64,000 nt of DNA from Astrothelium macrocarpum (GCA_021030915.1 JAGEMR010000001.1:372001-436000); one strand, 5' to 3'; shown: positions 35,181 to 48,661, counted from the first letter of the stretch. The notes: generated by a model from the letters alone, not told the origin. Translations and numbers: made by a program.

Positions 35181-35639
35181 GCTTTATCTATTGTCGAAGG
35201 CGAAACGACCATCTTCTAGATCTTCTAGCAGGTTAGCTTATCCTCTATTCATTATCTTCCAAGGGAAAACGGTTAACAGAAATAAGTGCAAGCTAATGTG
35301 AAAACAGGTATGACGAAACCGCTGATATCCCGCCCTTCAAACCCCCTGTCGAGGTCATATTGGCTCCTTCTGTGCTGTTACAGAGACATAATGTCGGGAT
35401 ATAAGACGCATGGATTAGGCAACCAAGCAGCAAATGAGGCAATGCTAGTACTAGGCTTGCAAACACATCCGGTACACTACGCACTAGTTTTGGAAACAAA
35501 TTTGTTGGACGCGACCGGCTAGTCAGAGTATGTTGGCTGGTCCTACGGAGATGCAAATAGACTGGATCAAGATTGCAGTGCAGTGAAAGTAGCCTGAGAT
35601 TCCCCTAATCCTGTTCCAAGCGCCCTCAAAGCGACACTC

Positions 35640-36003
35640 ATGAGCACTAGAGCAAAGGTAGACATATTCCGGACATCAACCACTGCGTCCGTGCCAGCGA
35701 ACATCCATATACAAGAAGGGAGTTCCGCAATATCTAAGCTTCGACAATCTGAACCGAGTTCAGAAGCCTATGCGCATGGGTGGCTTGATAGCAATCTTGA
35801 AACACTACGTGATTGGGTTATCGAAGTCGTGCTTTCAACGGAACCCCTTGCCGTTTAGGGAGAGAAGAAATTGCATCCAGCGCTCAAGGATTTAATGGAC
35901 GATGTGCTCAAAGACACATACACTCAAATGATAGTCGCCGAAGCTGAGCTCGTGAACATCCTCACTAAGTCGTCTATTACTGTGGTCGGACGTACCGCGT
36001 CCC
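35640..36003 (+). pseudogene. Broken frame of unknown origin
   Basis: One frame reads SEAYAHGWLDSNLETLRDW, meets TAG at 35856-35858, and continues in the same frame with coding-like sequence (KKLHPALKDLMDDVLKD) up to a second TAG near 36020. Start context and splice sites that would remove the stop were not found. There is only a weak resemblance to the N-terminal region of fungal phosphatidylserine decarboxylase-like proteins, which I do not rely on. Confidence 0.25.
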
Positions 36004-36811
36004 GTGAGAGCCTTGCAACTTAGTCAAAGCATGCTCACCGCGAGCTGCAAGAAGATCTGCCAAGCTGCAGAATTAGAGATGGTGGAAAGGTCAATGAGGA
36101 CGATGTGGAAATTGAGTGAGGGAGTGGTAGCGAAGGTACAGGAAGAGTTGGCAAAAACCGGACAAAATCTTTTCACGGCTACGATACCTATGTTACCCCA
36201 AGCCTACGAGTGCTTCGACAGACCATGACCTGATAGTGATTACCTTCCCCCGGTGTCTCGAACCTTTAAAAGAAAGAAGCACATCATAAGAACTGTATGT
36301 ATCACGGTAAAATTCCCTCCAGCAGCTGAGTAGCCAAACACCAGCGAGTTCGGTTGTACCAATCTAATGCCCAGGCACCAGATTTGCGCTTTTAAGTACC
36401 TCAGCTGTTGGCTTCCTTTGGCGGCTGGGCATTCTTGAATTACTGTAAGATGTTCAATTTCTAGCAGCTTCGCTCAATTGCTCGCTCACAAACTATAATA
36501 ATCGGTTTTACTATTCTCCAAGTCTCGAGAGCTTCTCACGACTGGAAAGGCGAGAAGAGGCATAGTCTAAGGCTGACGTGAGGAAGCCAGCTAAAAGAGG
36601 CAAAGATCGACATACGGCCATGTGCTCCCAATCGGACCCTTGATAGGGCACGTGTCTTAGCAAGGTACTCCACATCTTCAAGCTTCATTGCAAAATTTGC
36701 CAGATATTTCGTGCAAATTTAACGCGAATTTGACTCGCGGATCTCCACGATGCCGTTCAAGGCAGGTCGATCTAGCAGCTATGCAGGGTCAGGGGAGCTG
36801 TTCATTAGGCC

Positions 36812-38409
36812 ATGAAAACAGCTAGCCCAAAATCATTGAAATATAAGGAGTCTCCACCATGGCTTCGCCAGAAATCAAGAAGAGCATCGGTCACGAAACG
36901 TCTGACCTTCACAAGCTGGTCGGTTGCTATGATCATTTCAACCCTCGTCATTGTATCCGGCCTGTTCTATCTCCAGTATGTTTCAGGTCCGCTTTCGAGA
37001 AAAGAATATGATGCTCACAGCTTCGAAGGAGTTTTGGCTATGATATCTCTCAAAGCAGGTTGCAATCTTGTGATACCATCAAGCACGGCTTTCAATGTTC
37101 TGATCAAATCTCCCACCATTGGGGACAGAACTCCCCTTACTTCAGCGTTCCTTCCAATGTCTCGTCTACCCTACCGGAAACATGTCAAGTAAATTTTGTA
37201 CAAGTGCTCTCTCGTCATGGCGCGCGAGATCCAACAGCTTCCAAGACAGCCCAGTACAGCGCTCTCATAGCCAGAATCCACTCAGCAGTCCCGGCAGCAA
37301 GCCTACAGGGTAGATATGCATTTCTCGCGAATTACACCTACACCCTTGGAGCAGACCAACTCACGCTTTTTGGTCAACAGGAGATGATTAACTCTGGTAT
37401 TAAGTTCTTCGATCGTTACTCTCAGCTGACCGCCAATTCAACCCCTTTCATCCGCGCTTCTTCGGAATCCCGCGTTGTTGAAAGCGCACAAAACTTCTCT
37501 CAAGGTTTTCACTCTGCACGTCTAGCCTCCAAAGCACATTCAGACCCCACATATCCCTACCCAATTGTCGTGATCAGCGAAGATGTCGGCAGTAACAACA
37601 CTCTCAACCATGGTCTCTGCACAGCCTTCGAATCCGGCCCCGACTCCGACATTGGTAGCAACGCCCAAACAACCTGGTCTTCAATCTTCATCCCTCCGAT
37701 CCAAGCACGCCTCAATGCCCATCTTCCCGGGGCGAATCTTTCGGTCCAAGACACGGTTAGCATGATGGACCTCTGCCCCTTCAACACCGTCGCCTCGCCC
37801 GTCGGCACTCTCTCCCCTTTCTGCGCCCTCTTCACCGAAGATGAGTGGAAGTCATACGATTACTACGAAGCACTAGGTAAATACTACGGATACTCCGATG
37901 GCAACCCTCTTGGCTCTACGCAGGGTGTGGGATGGGTCGAAGAACTTCTCGCTCGCCTCACATCAAATCATTCCTATGTAAGAGATGGGCTGTATACGAG
38001 CGTTAATCATACACTTGATGACAACCCAAGTACATTTCCCCTGGGAAACGAGGTCAAGCTGTACGCGGATTTCAGCCATGACAATGATATCACAGCCGCA
38101 CTTGCGGCGCTGGGATTGTATAATGTTAGCACTACGGATGGGATGCTGAGCAATGTTACGAGGGAGAGTCCAGAAAGCGTAGGAGGTTATTCAGCGGCTT
38201 GGACTGTGCCGTTTGCCGCGAGAGTGTATGTGGAGAAGATGAGTTGTGACGGGGAAAGGGAGCAGTTGGTGAGAGTGATAGTAAATGATCGGATCGTGCC
38301 ATTAAGCGGCTGTAACGTAGATACTCTGGGGAGATGTAGGCTGGAGGATTTTGTGGACGGTCTGGCTTTTGCGAGGAACGGTGGGAAATGGGAAGATTGC
38401 TTCAACTGA
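36812..38409 (+). CDS. Phytase-type histidine acid phosphatase with N-terminal membrane anchor
   Basis: Exons 36812-36975 and 37059-38409 (donor GTATGT) close in phase and give 504 residues. Histidine acid phosphatases cleave phosphomonoesters; the fungal phytase branch acts on inositol hexakisphosphate. The branch signature SCDTIKHGFQC and ISHHWGQ starts the mature domain. The catalytic motif is SRHGARDPT near residue 106, where well-known phytases carry RHGARYPT. The proton-donor motif SHDND is near residue 395. Several Cys and N-glycosylation sites fit a secreted or surface enzyme. Instead of a cleavable signal, residues 35-54 (SWSVAMIISTLVIVSGLFYL) follow a basic 34-residue head, which suggests a type II membrane anchor. 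Substrate preference cannot be read from sequence. Confidence 0.92.
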
Positions 38410-40708
38410 GAGCTGTGGATTCTTAGTGCAATGTCAATACGCGATCCTCCGATAATCGTCGAGGACAATTCATCGCAGTATCATAGTAGTCCAAATCATA
38501 CCTTTGAACTATTAAGAAGTTGGAGAGCTCACGACGTCGACTTCTTGCATATTGTGTATACCAACCGCTCCTTTCTGAAAGTATAAAATGGAATGGATGT
38601 ACCTGATTGGTACTTGTGCCTCTCTCTGTTGGTCGACTACACCCTCCATAGATAAGTAACTTTGACTTCGCCTCCTATAGACATGGCTATGAAGTTTTGA
38701 TCGGTGCGGAGAAGACCTGTCAGGAGAACTAATTTAGAACCAAAACGATATCTTTGGTATTTGATAGAAGACTCATCTTTGAAAATTTGGCGACTACAGC
38801 AGAGATAGGTCCAGAAGACATGTGTTGCATTGCGACATGCGCACGAGAATGGTCGATCCTGCCTAGTTTCAGAACAAAGTAATGATGAAGTTACGGGATT
38901 AAAGTCAATTACGAGAGCACTACTGAATAGCGTACCCGGCATGTAAATAGCGCCGCTATCTCAATATCATCGACCAAAACGGTAGAAATTCCTGGCTCCG
39001 GCATAGTGGGAGCGCCTCATAGTCATTGGACCGATACACGACTTCTGCTGGCTCGTATCTCATCTCTGTGCATTGTGCCAAACTGCTTCAGAGGAGCAGC
39101 AAGAGGAGAGGGAGAAGCAAGTGGGATGTGGGAGCAAATAGAAGAGGGTTTCGGGGTGAGGGAGAAAAATCGAATGGAAAGTCGTAATAGAAGCATCGAT
39201 GAGATGACGACGAAACACGAATGATCGGCCTAACCAGCAAGGACCAGGAAGCAGCAGAATGCACATCAGAATGTTGAATAAGGGGTTGATATTACTGCTT
39301 TCCAATAATTGCTATTAATGCCCAGCCTATTTTCCCAAGGCATCCCTCATCCCATTTCGATGCTCAAATTGGTGAAACCAAATTCCCTTCTGGTATCATT
39401 CCGCCCAATATGCCGTCTCGCTTTCCCACCTGGAATGCATCGCAGATCCGTGTGCCCTCCCAAGAAAGACATCAAGAAAGACATTCATAGCAGCAACACG
39501 AAGAAATTCAAAAACAGAAAAGATGAGCAGGTTGCATAGAGTGCGGCCCAGGCAGGAACGATAAGCAGGTTTGCATACACCATCATCAGGCGTATCATGT
39601 CAGCCGCGTTGAAATGCAGCGGAAAATTAACACGGCAAAAAGTCGAGCAGAAACGATAACTCAAAGACGCATTAAAATCAATATGCAAGATTCGCGACGA
39701 TAGAAATGCCAACTCAAACGCAGCCGTGCATGTTGGCCGCCACATCTTCCCATTCCGTTCGCATCACGTCTCATCATCTGTCGTTGCTCGCTTCGTATCA
39801 AAACTCGTTCCTGGCGACCCCCAAGCTCAGATCCGTGCATCTCCCGCCCACTCATACAACATCCTCCGAACGTGCAACGTGCGCGCTTCTGCATCAGTGA
39901 ATAGAACGCAAGATAGAAGAACGCCATTTATCTCAGGATGAAAATCAGCGAAAGACGGCAGCATGCGATTTGAGGGGGGGGATGATAATTAGGTAGATTG
40001 AACAAGTAGGTGTAGCCAACGCACGCCATGACATGACCAACACCTTAGTAAAGCGATAAAGAGAAAACACGAGACACGGTCATTCATGCCCGCAAAGAAC
40101 AACAAGAACACATAGAGTGATTTCGAAGTCAAAAAAAGATCCAGCGCAGAGCAAAATGATGTAATGTACAGGGTATGAAAAACCCAGGGAACCAACGCCA
40201 CCATCGAAATGCAACGCACATGGTCGACCCTCCTTCTCCCATCTCTTACGAGCCTAAGGGACCCACCCCTCTTCGACTATTGAGCTTAACGTTAAAGCCA
40301 AACTCCCTAAACACCATGAAACAGCATGCAAGGCGAAAAACCCTAGTTCCTGGAAGCCCTCGGTATCGGCCGGCCCGAGGGCCGTATTTCTCCGGCCAGC
40401 CATCCCTGCCTCCCCTAATCAAAGCGAATGGTCCAAAGGAAGTCTCAAGGGAAAGTCTCATAGGAAGGATGAGCTATAAATCATCAATCTCCCACCTCCC
40501 GCCACCCCCTCCCACCCCCTCCCTCGCCCATACGAGATGTCTGACGCGCAAAGTCTCTTTTTTTCCTTTCGGCATCTGGGTGTGTATGCGCAAGGCGGTT
40601 AAAATGGCGTCGTAATATATATATGTATGTCAGTCATGCAAATGTGATGCGATGTTGATCCCTCAGATCAAGGATCATCCCCATAAAATCGGTCGCTGTG
40701 CGTTGTAT
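38410..40708. other. Intergenic between phytase-type gene and Rsc7
   Basis: No supported gene. A short TA repeat sits near 40617. The last part is presumably the 3' UTR of the minus-strand gene ending at 40709. Confidence 0.5.
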
Positions 40709-42990
40709 TTAGTAGCCCTGCCAGCCCCCAGGCTGCTGAGGATGCTGGGCCCCTCCTCCCCCTCCCCCGCCGGCTGCTGCTGGGCCTCCTCCACCAGGAG
40801 CGGCACCGCCAGTCGGCGCCCAGCCTTGCATGCCGGGCTGCTGCGGGCCGCCTGTGGAAGGATTGGACTGTTGCTGGTGCAGAAAGTGTTGCGGACTGGC
40901 CGTGGGCTGGTATGGGTTGCGGATGCCAGAGTAGCTCATTCCCGGTCCCATGCCGCTATAACCCATCGGGTTGCCGTGCATGGACGTGGTGCTGGGTTGT
41001 TGGGCCAGATGGGGTGGCATGTGTTGTGGGGAAGGCTGGGGATGGGGGGAGGGTTGCTGGCCGTATTGGATACTGTGGGATTGCGACAGCGGAGAAGGTT
41101 GCGCTTGCGGAGGCCACATCTGGTTCTGGTTGTAACCTCCGTATGACGGAGTCTGGCCATGACTTGGTGTGCCGATACCCATAGGAGACCGGTGGACTTG
41201 GTCCGGGCGCATGGACTGGTGCATGCTGCGAATGGGAGATTGGGCGGGCATTTGCTGGTGAGGTTGCTGAGGATATTGCTGGGTAGCCATCATTTGTGAA
41301 GGTTGTTGCTGGTGCGACAAAGCATTCAGGGGACCAGTGCCGATTCCAGAGGTGGTTGCAGTTTGCTGAGGCGAATGTAGACCTTGTGATACTACCAAGC
41401 TGGCATCATTTGGATCAGTGCTTGTTTCTAGAGCACCCAATTTTTGTGGCGATTGATGTTCTTGCCGCCAAATGTCGCCAATGAATTTTGCACGGTTGTT
41501 CCGTTGCTGACCAAGAGTACGATTATACTCGGCAGCGTGAGTTGCCTGATTGAGAATCTCCGATCCAGTACTAGTCTGAGAGCGGTCCAAATATGGCGGC
41601 CCTGCGATTTCTTGGCGGGGGCGCTGCACGTTTCCGTAGTCTTTCCATTTGTTGTCATCCATGGGGTTTGGGTTTATCATTGGGAGAGTCCCTGGAAGAA
41701 TCCCAGCTGGGTGTCCTTCCATTGTAGGTCCGTTGCTGTAAATGATTTCTCCATGTGGAAGTGCAGTCAGATGGTTTAGACTGTTGACTCCAGCTGCTGC
41801 CTCTCTTGCTCTGGCTGCGCCTGGTCTTTTCTCTCCTGCAGCATCCTCTTCTGTAAAACCTTGCTTTCTTGCTTTGCTTTCCCAGTAGTCATCCCTCACT
41901 CTTCGCCCGTTAACAATAAGCCTGCTGCCAAACTGTCGAAACATTGATCGTGCGGTGACAATCGCGATTTGGCGAGATCTGTAGGAATATGGTAAAATCT
42001 CTTGTTGAATCAAATCATCCTTTTCCAGTTGAGTGGCGATGATTTTGTAAAGTGAACGATTTTTGTTGAAAAGTAAATAAGAGTCACGATAGCCAAGAAC
42101 ACGGGCGCATTCAGTAGCCAGCATAAAGAGCTTATCTCCACGATTGGGAACGTAAAATGTTCGACACCTGTATTCTCTTCCACCAAGAGGAAGTCCAGTT
42201 TCAGAAACTTTCTTTTCACCTGCTTCGTCGATTTCGCGTGGGATGTATTCGTCACCTTTCGGCCCTAATTGATCTGTCGTGTGATCTCTGACCGTCGGTA
42301 ATGCTTTGACGACAGTGGTCTTTGTAGGGGTCGATCTTGGTGGGGATGTTTGATTCGGAGATGCGTGAGGAAGAGTTTGGGTTTGAAGTTGGGGTGTTTG
42401 GACCGGGGCGCCAACAGAGTACTGTGGTGAAGTGGCCGAAGAGGGACTCTGATCAGTTCCTGAAGACTTTGGTGGTCGACCTCGCTTTCGCCGAGTGGCT
42501 TCGTCTACAAATTAATGATGCGTGAGCTGGAAAATATTCTCTGGATGAAGGAGCGCAAAGACGATGCGTCAATAAGCTGGCTGAGCTCACCTTGATTTCC
42601 ATCGTCATCGGCAACATCACTGTATTCATTCGGCGATCGGCTTCGTTTCATACCTCGAGGATTTTGCTGATGTCCATTGTTCGACGTCGCACCGGGGAGC
42701 ACTGATAGAGAATCATACGTCAGCAAAAAGGTTGTTCGGACGGGAAGCTGCGGCGGATGTAACCGTCATCGGAGTGGACGAAACGCCAACGAGACGGATA
42801 GGCCAAGAATTTCACAAAAGAGGTGCAAGAGAAGTTGGGAGAAAAAAAGAGGAAGGGGTGTTTTACTGGTCTGGTAATTACTGGCTGATGAATCCAACGC
42901 TGCAGGATTGATCGTAGTCGAGCCATCCATCATTCCACTTCCAAAACCATTCATTGATGTCAAAAGAGGATGATGTGTCAGCGTGGTCAT
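40709..42990 (-). CDS. rsc7: Rsc7/Swp82-type subunit of RSC/SWI-SNF chromatin remodeller
   Basis: Minus-strand exons 42990-42882, 42701-42591 and 42504-40709 close in phase, 671 residues. An AT-hook-like RRKRGRPPKSS lies in the N-terminal third. The conserved core follows: PKGDEYIPREIDEAGEKKV, REYRCRTFYVPNRGDKLF, MLATECARVLGYRDSY, EILPYSYRSRQIAIVTARSM and FGSRLIVNGRRVRDDYWE, the full signature of the CRC_subunit (Rsc7/Swp82) family. A long Gln/Pro/Met-rich tail ends with Gly runs, common in filamentous fungi. The protein helps nucleosome remodelling by RSC or SWI/SNF in the nucleus. The frame stays open upstream of 42990 without a Met, so I start at the first ATG. The intron at 42702-42881 is long (180 bp). 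Confidence 0.92.
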
Positions 42991-45900
42991 TCCATTCAAG
43001 AGGTGGTTGTTTTCAGGCGCAGTCGCCACCGAGATGCAATAGGTAGATGCGGTTGTTAGACGCGTTTGAGCGGCGACAGGATTTGATCAGGTCTTGCTAG
43101 GGCGGCGAATGGAGCGTCGGTAAGAATGCAGCAGTTGGCGAGCGCGCAAGAGATGAGCATGCGGTTCGAGCGTCGCACGAGCGTTGTCGCGATAAAAGGG
43201 CCGGGGCGCGATGGAGAGCTTTCGCAAGAAGCTGCACGATCCCGGCTGGTTCGGCAGGGTCAGATTAGCTACGAGATCTTTGCCCGGCGACCCTGAAGGC
43301 CGGTACGGAAGAGCAGCCACGGGGATGGAAGATGCAGCCGGACGATCGAAGGCAAGAGCGATGAGTGGACGTCGGATTAGAGGGTGCGAGGTTCTGCAAC
43401 TGCAAGGTCGCGCACGCTGGGCAGCGACGTTAGAGGGTGATGTGCGGGTATGCTCTCTATGGCGGGCAGGCGCGCGAGGTGGAGCTGGATGGGACAAGCG
43501 AGCGGCGCGCTGACCAGGCCTGACCACGGCCTGATGATGTCGACGAGCAGCGCTCCCCCGCGCGATTATTAGTCAATTACAGCTGCGCAGCACGCCGGGG
43601 CAGCGATAGCTCTTCCGATCGCACGCTGCTTCCTCGGTCAGCACACTGTCCGGGTTTCTGCTCTCAGGCCTGCAAGGGAATTTTGCGATGAAGAGAGCAT
43701 GCGCAACGTTGTCAGATCCGTCCGCCACAGGTGCGACGGCAGTGGCCAATGACGCTGCGCTTCACCGTCTGCGCCCGCAACGCAAGGGTTCACTCACGGT
43801 TGATCAAGGAGTTGCGTCTTTAATCGCGGTTTCAACCAGCGGTGATCGGTGCAAGCGAGCCTGCTTGAAACCGGCCGTGGGCTGCTGCCAATAGCAGCCG
43901 GCTTAATTTGGTCGAGTGGAAAGTTCAGAGAGAGATGACCCTCTGGTGGCGACAGATGTGTAGCCCGCCCAAAGAAAACCGGCGGGCCAGTCACGGGCGT
44001 GGGACGGGTTGAGGGCGTTGATAGTATTCCTTGGCCTGCGGGACCCCAGAGGATGTGCAGCGGACCCCCGTCCCTGTTGCGTTCGTTCAGACAAGGTCGC
44101 CACGGGACGAAGCGGCCAGGCTGCGGGTACCAAGGTACAGGGCCCGAGGCAGTACGGCTGGGGAGGCGGCAGAGCGACAGGTGGTGGAGCTGTGGACCGC
44201 GCCGCAGAGGAGGAGCGCGCGGAGCAACCAGTCAGGGCCGTGTAAAGCTGAATGAGGATCCCGTCTGGGTACCAAGGTGGAGGAAAGGATGGGGAGGTCC
44301 TAGCTATAGCGGCGGTACGAAGCGAAGCACCCAGCAGTGCAGTGCGACCGTCTCACGCAGAACAGAGACGCAGGTTTTCTGCACGCTCTCGGCGGCGCAA
44401 AAGCACAATCGGACGGACCCAACCGCACGAATGATGCAAGAGACGGAGGACGAGCGAGGCGAGGGTCGATGTCGGAGGCTAATGACAAACGAGTAACAGA
44501 GGCGAGTTCACGAACGGATGGCGAAAGCGCCCAGCATGGAAGATCACTCGACTTTTGAGAGGGGGGGGGCTGCCTGGCTTATGACGAGTTATAATGCCTG
44601 GTTGGAGATCCGGCAGCCGGTACACTTGCGTCCGTTCAGTCTGAGGCGAATAATGCCGACGTGAAGAAAAGGCTTAGCAACCATGTTTCGTCGCTGCAAT
44701 TAGATCTGGGCAACTTAGATAGCGTGCAGGAGTGTGGGTTGGAAACTGGATGCTTTGCGATACGACCCGTTGGCAAGTCGAACCGGTCGTATCGGATTGC
44801 GCCCAGATATTGGGAGCCTTCGTGCATTTCATGGCAATCTACGACCTCTCCAGCTCCGGCCCGTCGACACCCCAGAGCGACGAGAGCCTCTCAACCAGCT
44901 AGAGCAGCCCGGGGCAGGGAATCCTGCCGAGCGCGACTGGGCGAGCAGATGGCTTCGAGGGCTCGTGATTGCTCGAGTCAAGCGCCTCTGGCCGTCGATA
45001 AAGGGAGGGGTCTCAGCCATCAGATCGAATCAGCGCGCGGCGAGCAGGCAGGGACGAGGAGCGATGCATGAGTAGGCCGCCTGTCCTTGGCCGCTTTGGG
45101 ACGAATCCACCAATCCTGCCTTGCGGGTGAGCAAAAGCCCACGGCGGGCTCTCAGGTCATGACGGCGACAATGGACTAGGGTCGGACATGGACTTCCCGC
45201 TGTAACCGAACCTGAATGGCGGCGATCAAGCGAAGGAATCAGGGCGAAAAGAGCTATCTGAGCAAGTCCTGTATCATCACTCTGTGCTTAGTTGAAACTG
45301 CGTTGTTACATCGGCGGCCGTCTTGCCAACCGCTGGGGATCGTAGCAAAAGGTGGCCATCGTCAAAGCGCAAGATGCTCCCGCGCTGCTTCTCTTCTGCA
45401 CGCTAGTGAGGCAATATGCCCATCAGAGCCAGACGGGCCGAGCAGAAGGCGCGTGCTGCCCAGGATCTGCCCCATGCCTCAGAGCGCCACTCATCCAGCC
45501 TTCTAGATCGGCCGAAGCACGCTACCCTGTGAGCGTCGCGATTGCTGTACATATTCTCCTGTGGCCATGCCTTAGGTGCAGCTCGTGAAGCCGTGAAGAA
45601 GGTTGGCGTTTGAGAAGAACGCAACACGCTCCATATGCGCGACCTGTTGGACCTCCCCATTCCTGCGCCTATAAGGTGAAGATACAACACCTGGCTAGGG
45701 CCTGCCGGCCAGCTGCCTTGTCACGGCCGCTGCCGGGCACTAAACATGACGAGAGCACAAGAAAGACGGGCCTTTATTACGAGCGAGGATGATGACGCCA
45801 AAAGTAGCTACAGAGCCGAACCGAACGCTTTGACTCGATGGCCGTCTCGCTTGGCCTCCACGCCAAGGGAGAACCATGCTGGGGATCTTCGGATGAAGCT

Positions 45901-47657
45901 TTTGCCTTTTCATCCACGACTCGACCTGATGACGAACACGCCCAGTCCCAAAAGATGCTGCCCGCAGCTAGTGTGGAAACCCGCTACAGAGAAGTCTGAC
46001 TAGTGACGCTAGCTGTGGTTGGCTAATACCGTGTAACGGTGGGGTGTCTCAGATCATCAATTGGAGGCAGTCATATGCTCATTCTGTCGACCGGGGGCTT
46101 TCGAACCCGGATTCAGATAGCTTTGCGCATGTAAACCAATAATTTACCTGGATCCGCGCCATGCGGCTGTCTCTGTCCGGCAGACCTCCCCTCTCCGCGT
46201 TCAAAAATGGGAATTTCAAGCTTAGGGTTAGCGTGGTAAGGGATGGAGCTTGGAGTCCCGGCTACCCTCAGTTTCTAGGTGATGGCCGGCAGGGAGCAGA
46301 TGTCACTGCTCAGCATGACTTGGCATGGTACAGTAATCCGTCAAGGCGAGAGCCAGCGGGATGAAGAACCTGGTTAATAGTGGGGGGAAGGAATTATGTA
46401 ACTTTAGAAACGGAGTTAATTGATATGGCTACCAACGCATAACTTGACCTGTTGGGGGCTATGAGACGCTCGTATAAAGCAACACGATGTACTACATACA
46501 CGCCACCTGCAGTCTGCGTATGAAACGGTCGTCTCGGTATGCAGTGCATCTTGGCTCAGACTGAATGAGAGATGAATGGTGAGCCACAATGCTTGCGAAG
46601 CCCGCTAATGAATCACAATCCCAACATCAGCACCTCATACATCTGTCCATGTGACCATTTTGGGAGCTCCAAGTCCCAGTAGGGAATGGTGCGAAAAGAA
46701 CCAGAGAGACGATCGTCGACCAACGAAACGTCAATATGGACGGTACAAGCATAACCTCACCCCACAGATTCAGAAAGTCTATAATCCAGATGTTCCAATT
46801 ATAGACTACCTTTGACAGACAGTGTACTCGCAGGAGTCTTTGGTACTCAGGCAACACCGGACGTGGGATTTCTCTCAACCATGGTCAAGATTAATTAATG
46901 TTCCCGATCACTCGTTTATATCCCAGCAGACTCTAGGAATTCCGAATCATCCCGGGTTTGAGGACCATGATATGATTCCATCAGAGCGGTTCCACAGCTT
47001 CTGACGGTCCTGAAGAACTTCGAAGTTCGGTACCGCCCCGACCCGTTGAAACCTGCAAATCAATATATCCTTGGGTCCACATGAGAGTGGCGTGAAAGTG
47101 GGGGCCTTTGCAGCAGGTCTCGAACACCATCTCGAAATCTGCCCACTATTCTAGCAACGTGACCCTGATGTGCAGATAGCAAGCCAAGATTTTCATACAT
47201 CGAAATCGATATCCATATATCAGCTGTCGATCCTCTGCAACACGTACAAATTTTTCGCGTTATAGTCGTGTTTGCCGTCGTCGTCGTCGTCTGTAGGCGC
47301 CGGCAGTGCATCCAATCGTTCTCATTGGGGATACGACAGTGTCAGCAGATCTTGGAGTGCAGAAGTAGGATGCCGTATCCAAGTGACCCTCTTATTTTTT
47401 TTTGAAATAAAAAAAAATCGGCCAGGGTGATGTCCATAGTGCCAATATCGTGAGCCGAGTATCCGATAATCATCATAGTAACTCTCATTTCCCCATGTTA
47501 TGCCGTGATGCTACGCTAAAGTGGCTCGATAGTTAAACCCTTCAGAATCGTGTATCCGGAGCGGTACCCGTACAACCGCAGTACGCTCTTTATAGCTGCA
47601 GCATGCCATGTACGCACTATGCAGCAGCACAATTCTCCGATCCGTGGAGTTGCCTCG
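42991..47657. other. Long GC-rich stretch without a supported gene
   Basis: Between about 43.0 and 46.4 kb the DNA is GC-rich with many short overlapping open frames on both strands (up to 165 codons). None has family content, consistent starts or splice sites. 46.4-47.6 kb is more AT-rich. An A/T homopolymer hairpin-like stretch (poly-T then poly-A) lies at about 47394-47418. The 5' leader of rsc7 may occupy the left part. Confidence 0.5.
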
Positions 47658-48216
47658 TCATCGCCATCTAGGCGTCTTTGACCCCCGCCCACCCGGGTAC
47701 CCTCCACCTCTGGACGTTCCTCCGTACTGTTGTTTCCGCCATGCTTGACCCGCCTCCGCTTGCTCCTTCCAGAATGCGTATTCCTTGGTCCACACGCTAG
47801 CTAGCGTCTCTACGTCCTCCATTACTCCGTCTGGACCACGGGTCCAAATCCACAAACCTAGCCCCACCATGGAGCCCCAGAAGGCGAGCTTGAAGATCAG
47901 ACGCACCCAGAACACGATGGCGCGCCAGACGTAGTCGAGAATCATCAAGCTAGCGACCAGGCAGATGAGGAGTAATGCAATAGTTGCGAGGTCAGGTGAG
48001 GTGGTGAGTTTGTTGAGGAGGGGCGAGAAAAAGGCGCTGAGGCGGTTGGAGAAAGAAGTTAGGCGTTGGAGGTAGGAACTATACGGCACGAAAGAAGAAA
48101 GCGGTCCATTAATCAAATCGTGAAAGTGGTCTCCCCAGTCTGTTGCGCGTCGATGGTGAGTTTGTAGGCCAAACAAAGGGCGATTGAAAGTGGTATTTAC
48201 CTTGGAAAAACTCCAT
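47658..48216 (-). CDS. apq12: Apq12 family nuclear envelope protein
   Basis: Exons 48216-48201 and 48139-47658, phase closed (MEFFQ|D), 165 residues, normal for the family. The order matches fungal Apq12: MEFFQDWGDHFHDLING, then two adjacent membrane helices (DLATIALLLICLVASLMILD and VFWVRLIFKLAFWGSMVGLG), then WTRGPDGVMEDVETLA. The C-terminal tail is Gly/Arg-rich. Apq12 sits in the nuclear envelope/ER membrane and supports nuclear pore assembly and lipid homeostasis. The first exon has only 16 nt. Confidence 0.85.
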
Positions 48217-48661
48217 GTTGGCAAACTGATTAGAATTTGGCGCGCTTTACAATAGGTACAGTTCGATCTTGCGAGTCTGCGCTGCTGAAGATGTTGGGTT
48301 TGAAAAGAATGCGTACGGCTCAAAAGCGTGTGATTATTTTTGAGCAGCGGTGGTCTGTTGTGAGCACGGTTTGGTGACTTTGGCAGGGTGTGACGTTCGG
48401 TCTAGAACGCAAACGCTCAGACGTGTCCTGACGCAGCCAATCATTACATCCATTTCAGAACCACCTCATAAAGGCTCTCTCTGGAGAATTATCTGTCTTC
48501 ATTGTTGTATATACAAGCTATCAAAATGGCATATTGTTGAGTTATTTACAAAAGAGCTGTCCGAGCATCTCACAACACATAGTCATGTACCACCATCTGC
48601 AATCCTGGATATCATCTACACATAGAACGCCATCCCAAAACATGAGTAACAGGAAAATCCA
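48217..48661. other. Intergenic
   Basis: Nothing recognisable between the Apq12 gene and the mucin-like gene. Confidence 0.5.

Larger units (their letters stand above)
32922..36811. other. Gene-poor stretch with relics
   Basis: No intact gene is supported. Contains copy B of a dispersed repeat (35062-35180) and a broken frame at 35640-36003. Frames at 33.0-34.6 kb show no recognisable content. A short poly-T lies near 34843. Confidence 0.5.

Noticed and set aside
43087..45075. Several GC-rich open frames on both strands
   Set aside because: No family content, inconsistent frames and no splice or start support. Expected by chance at this GC content.
46095..46115. B-box-like sequence on the minus strand (GGGTTCGAAAGCC)
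   Set aside because: T stem does not pair with a 7-nt loop and no A box is found at the right distance.
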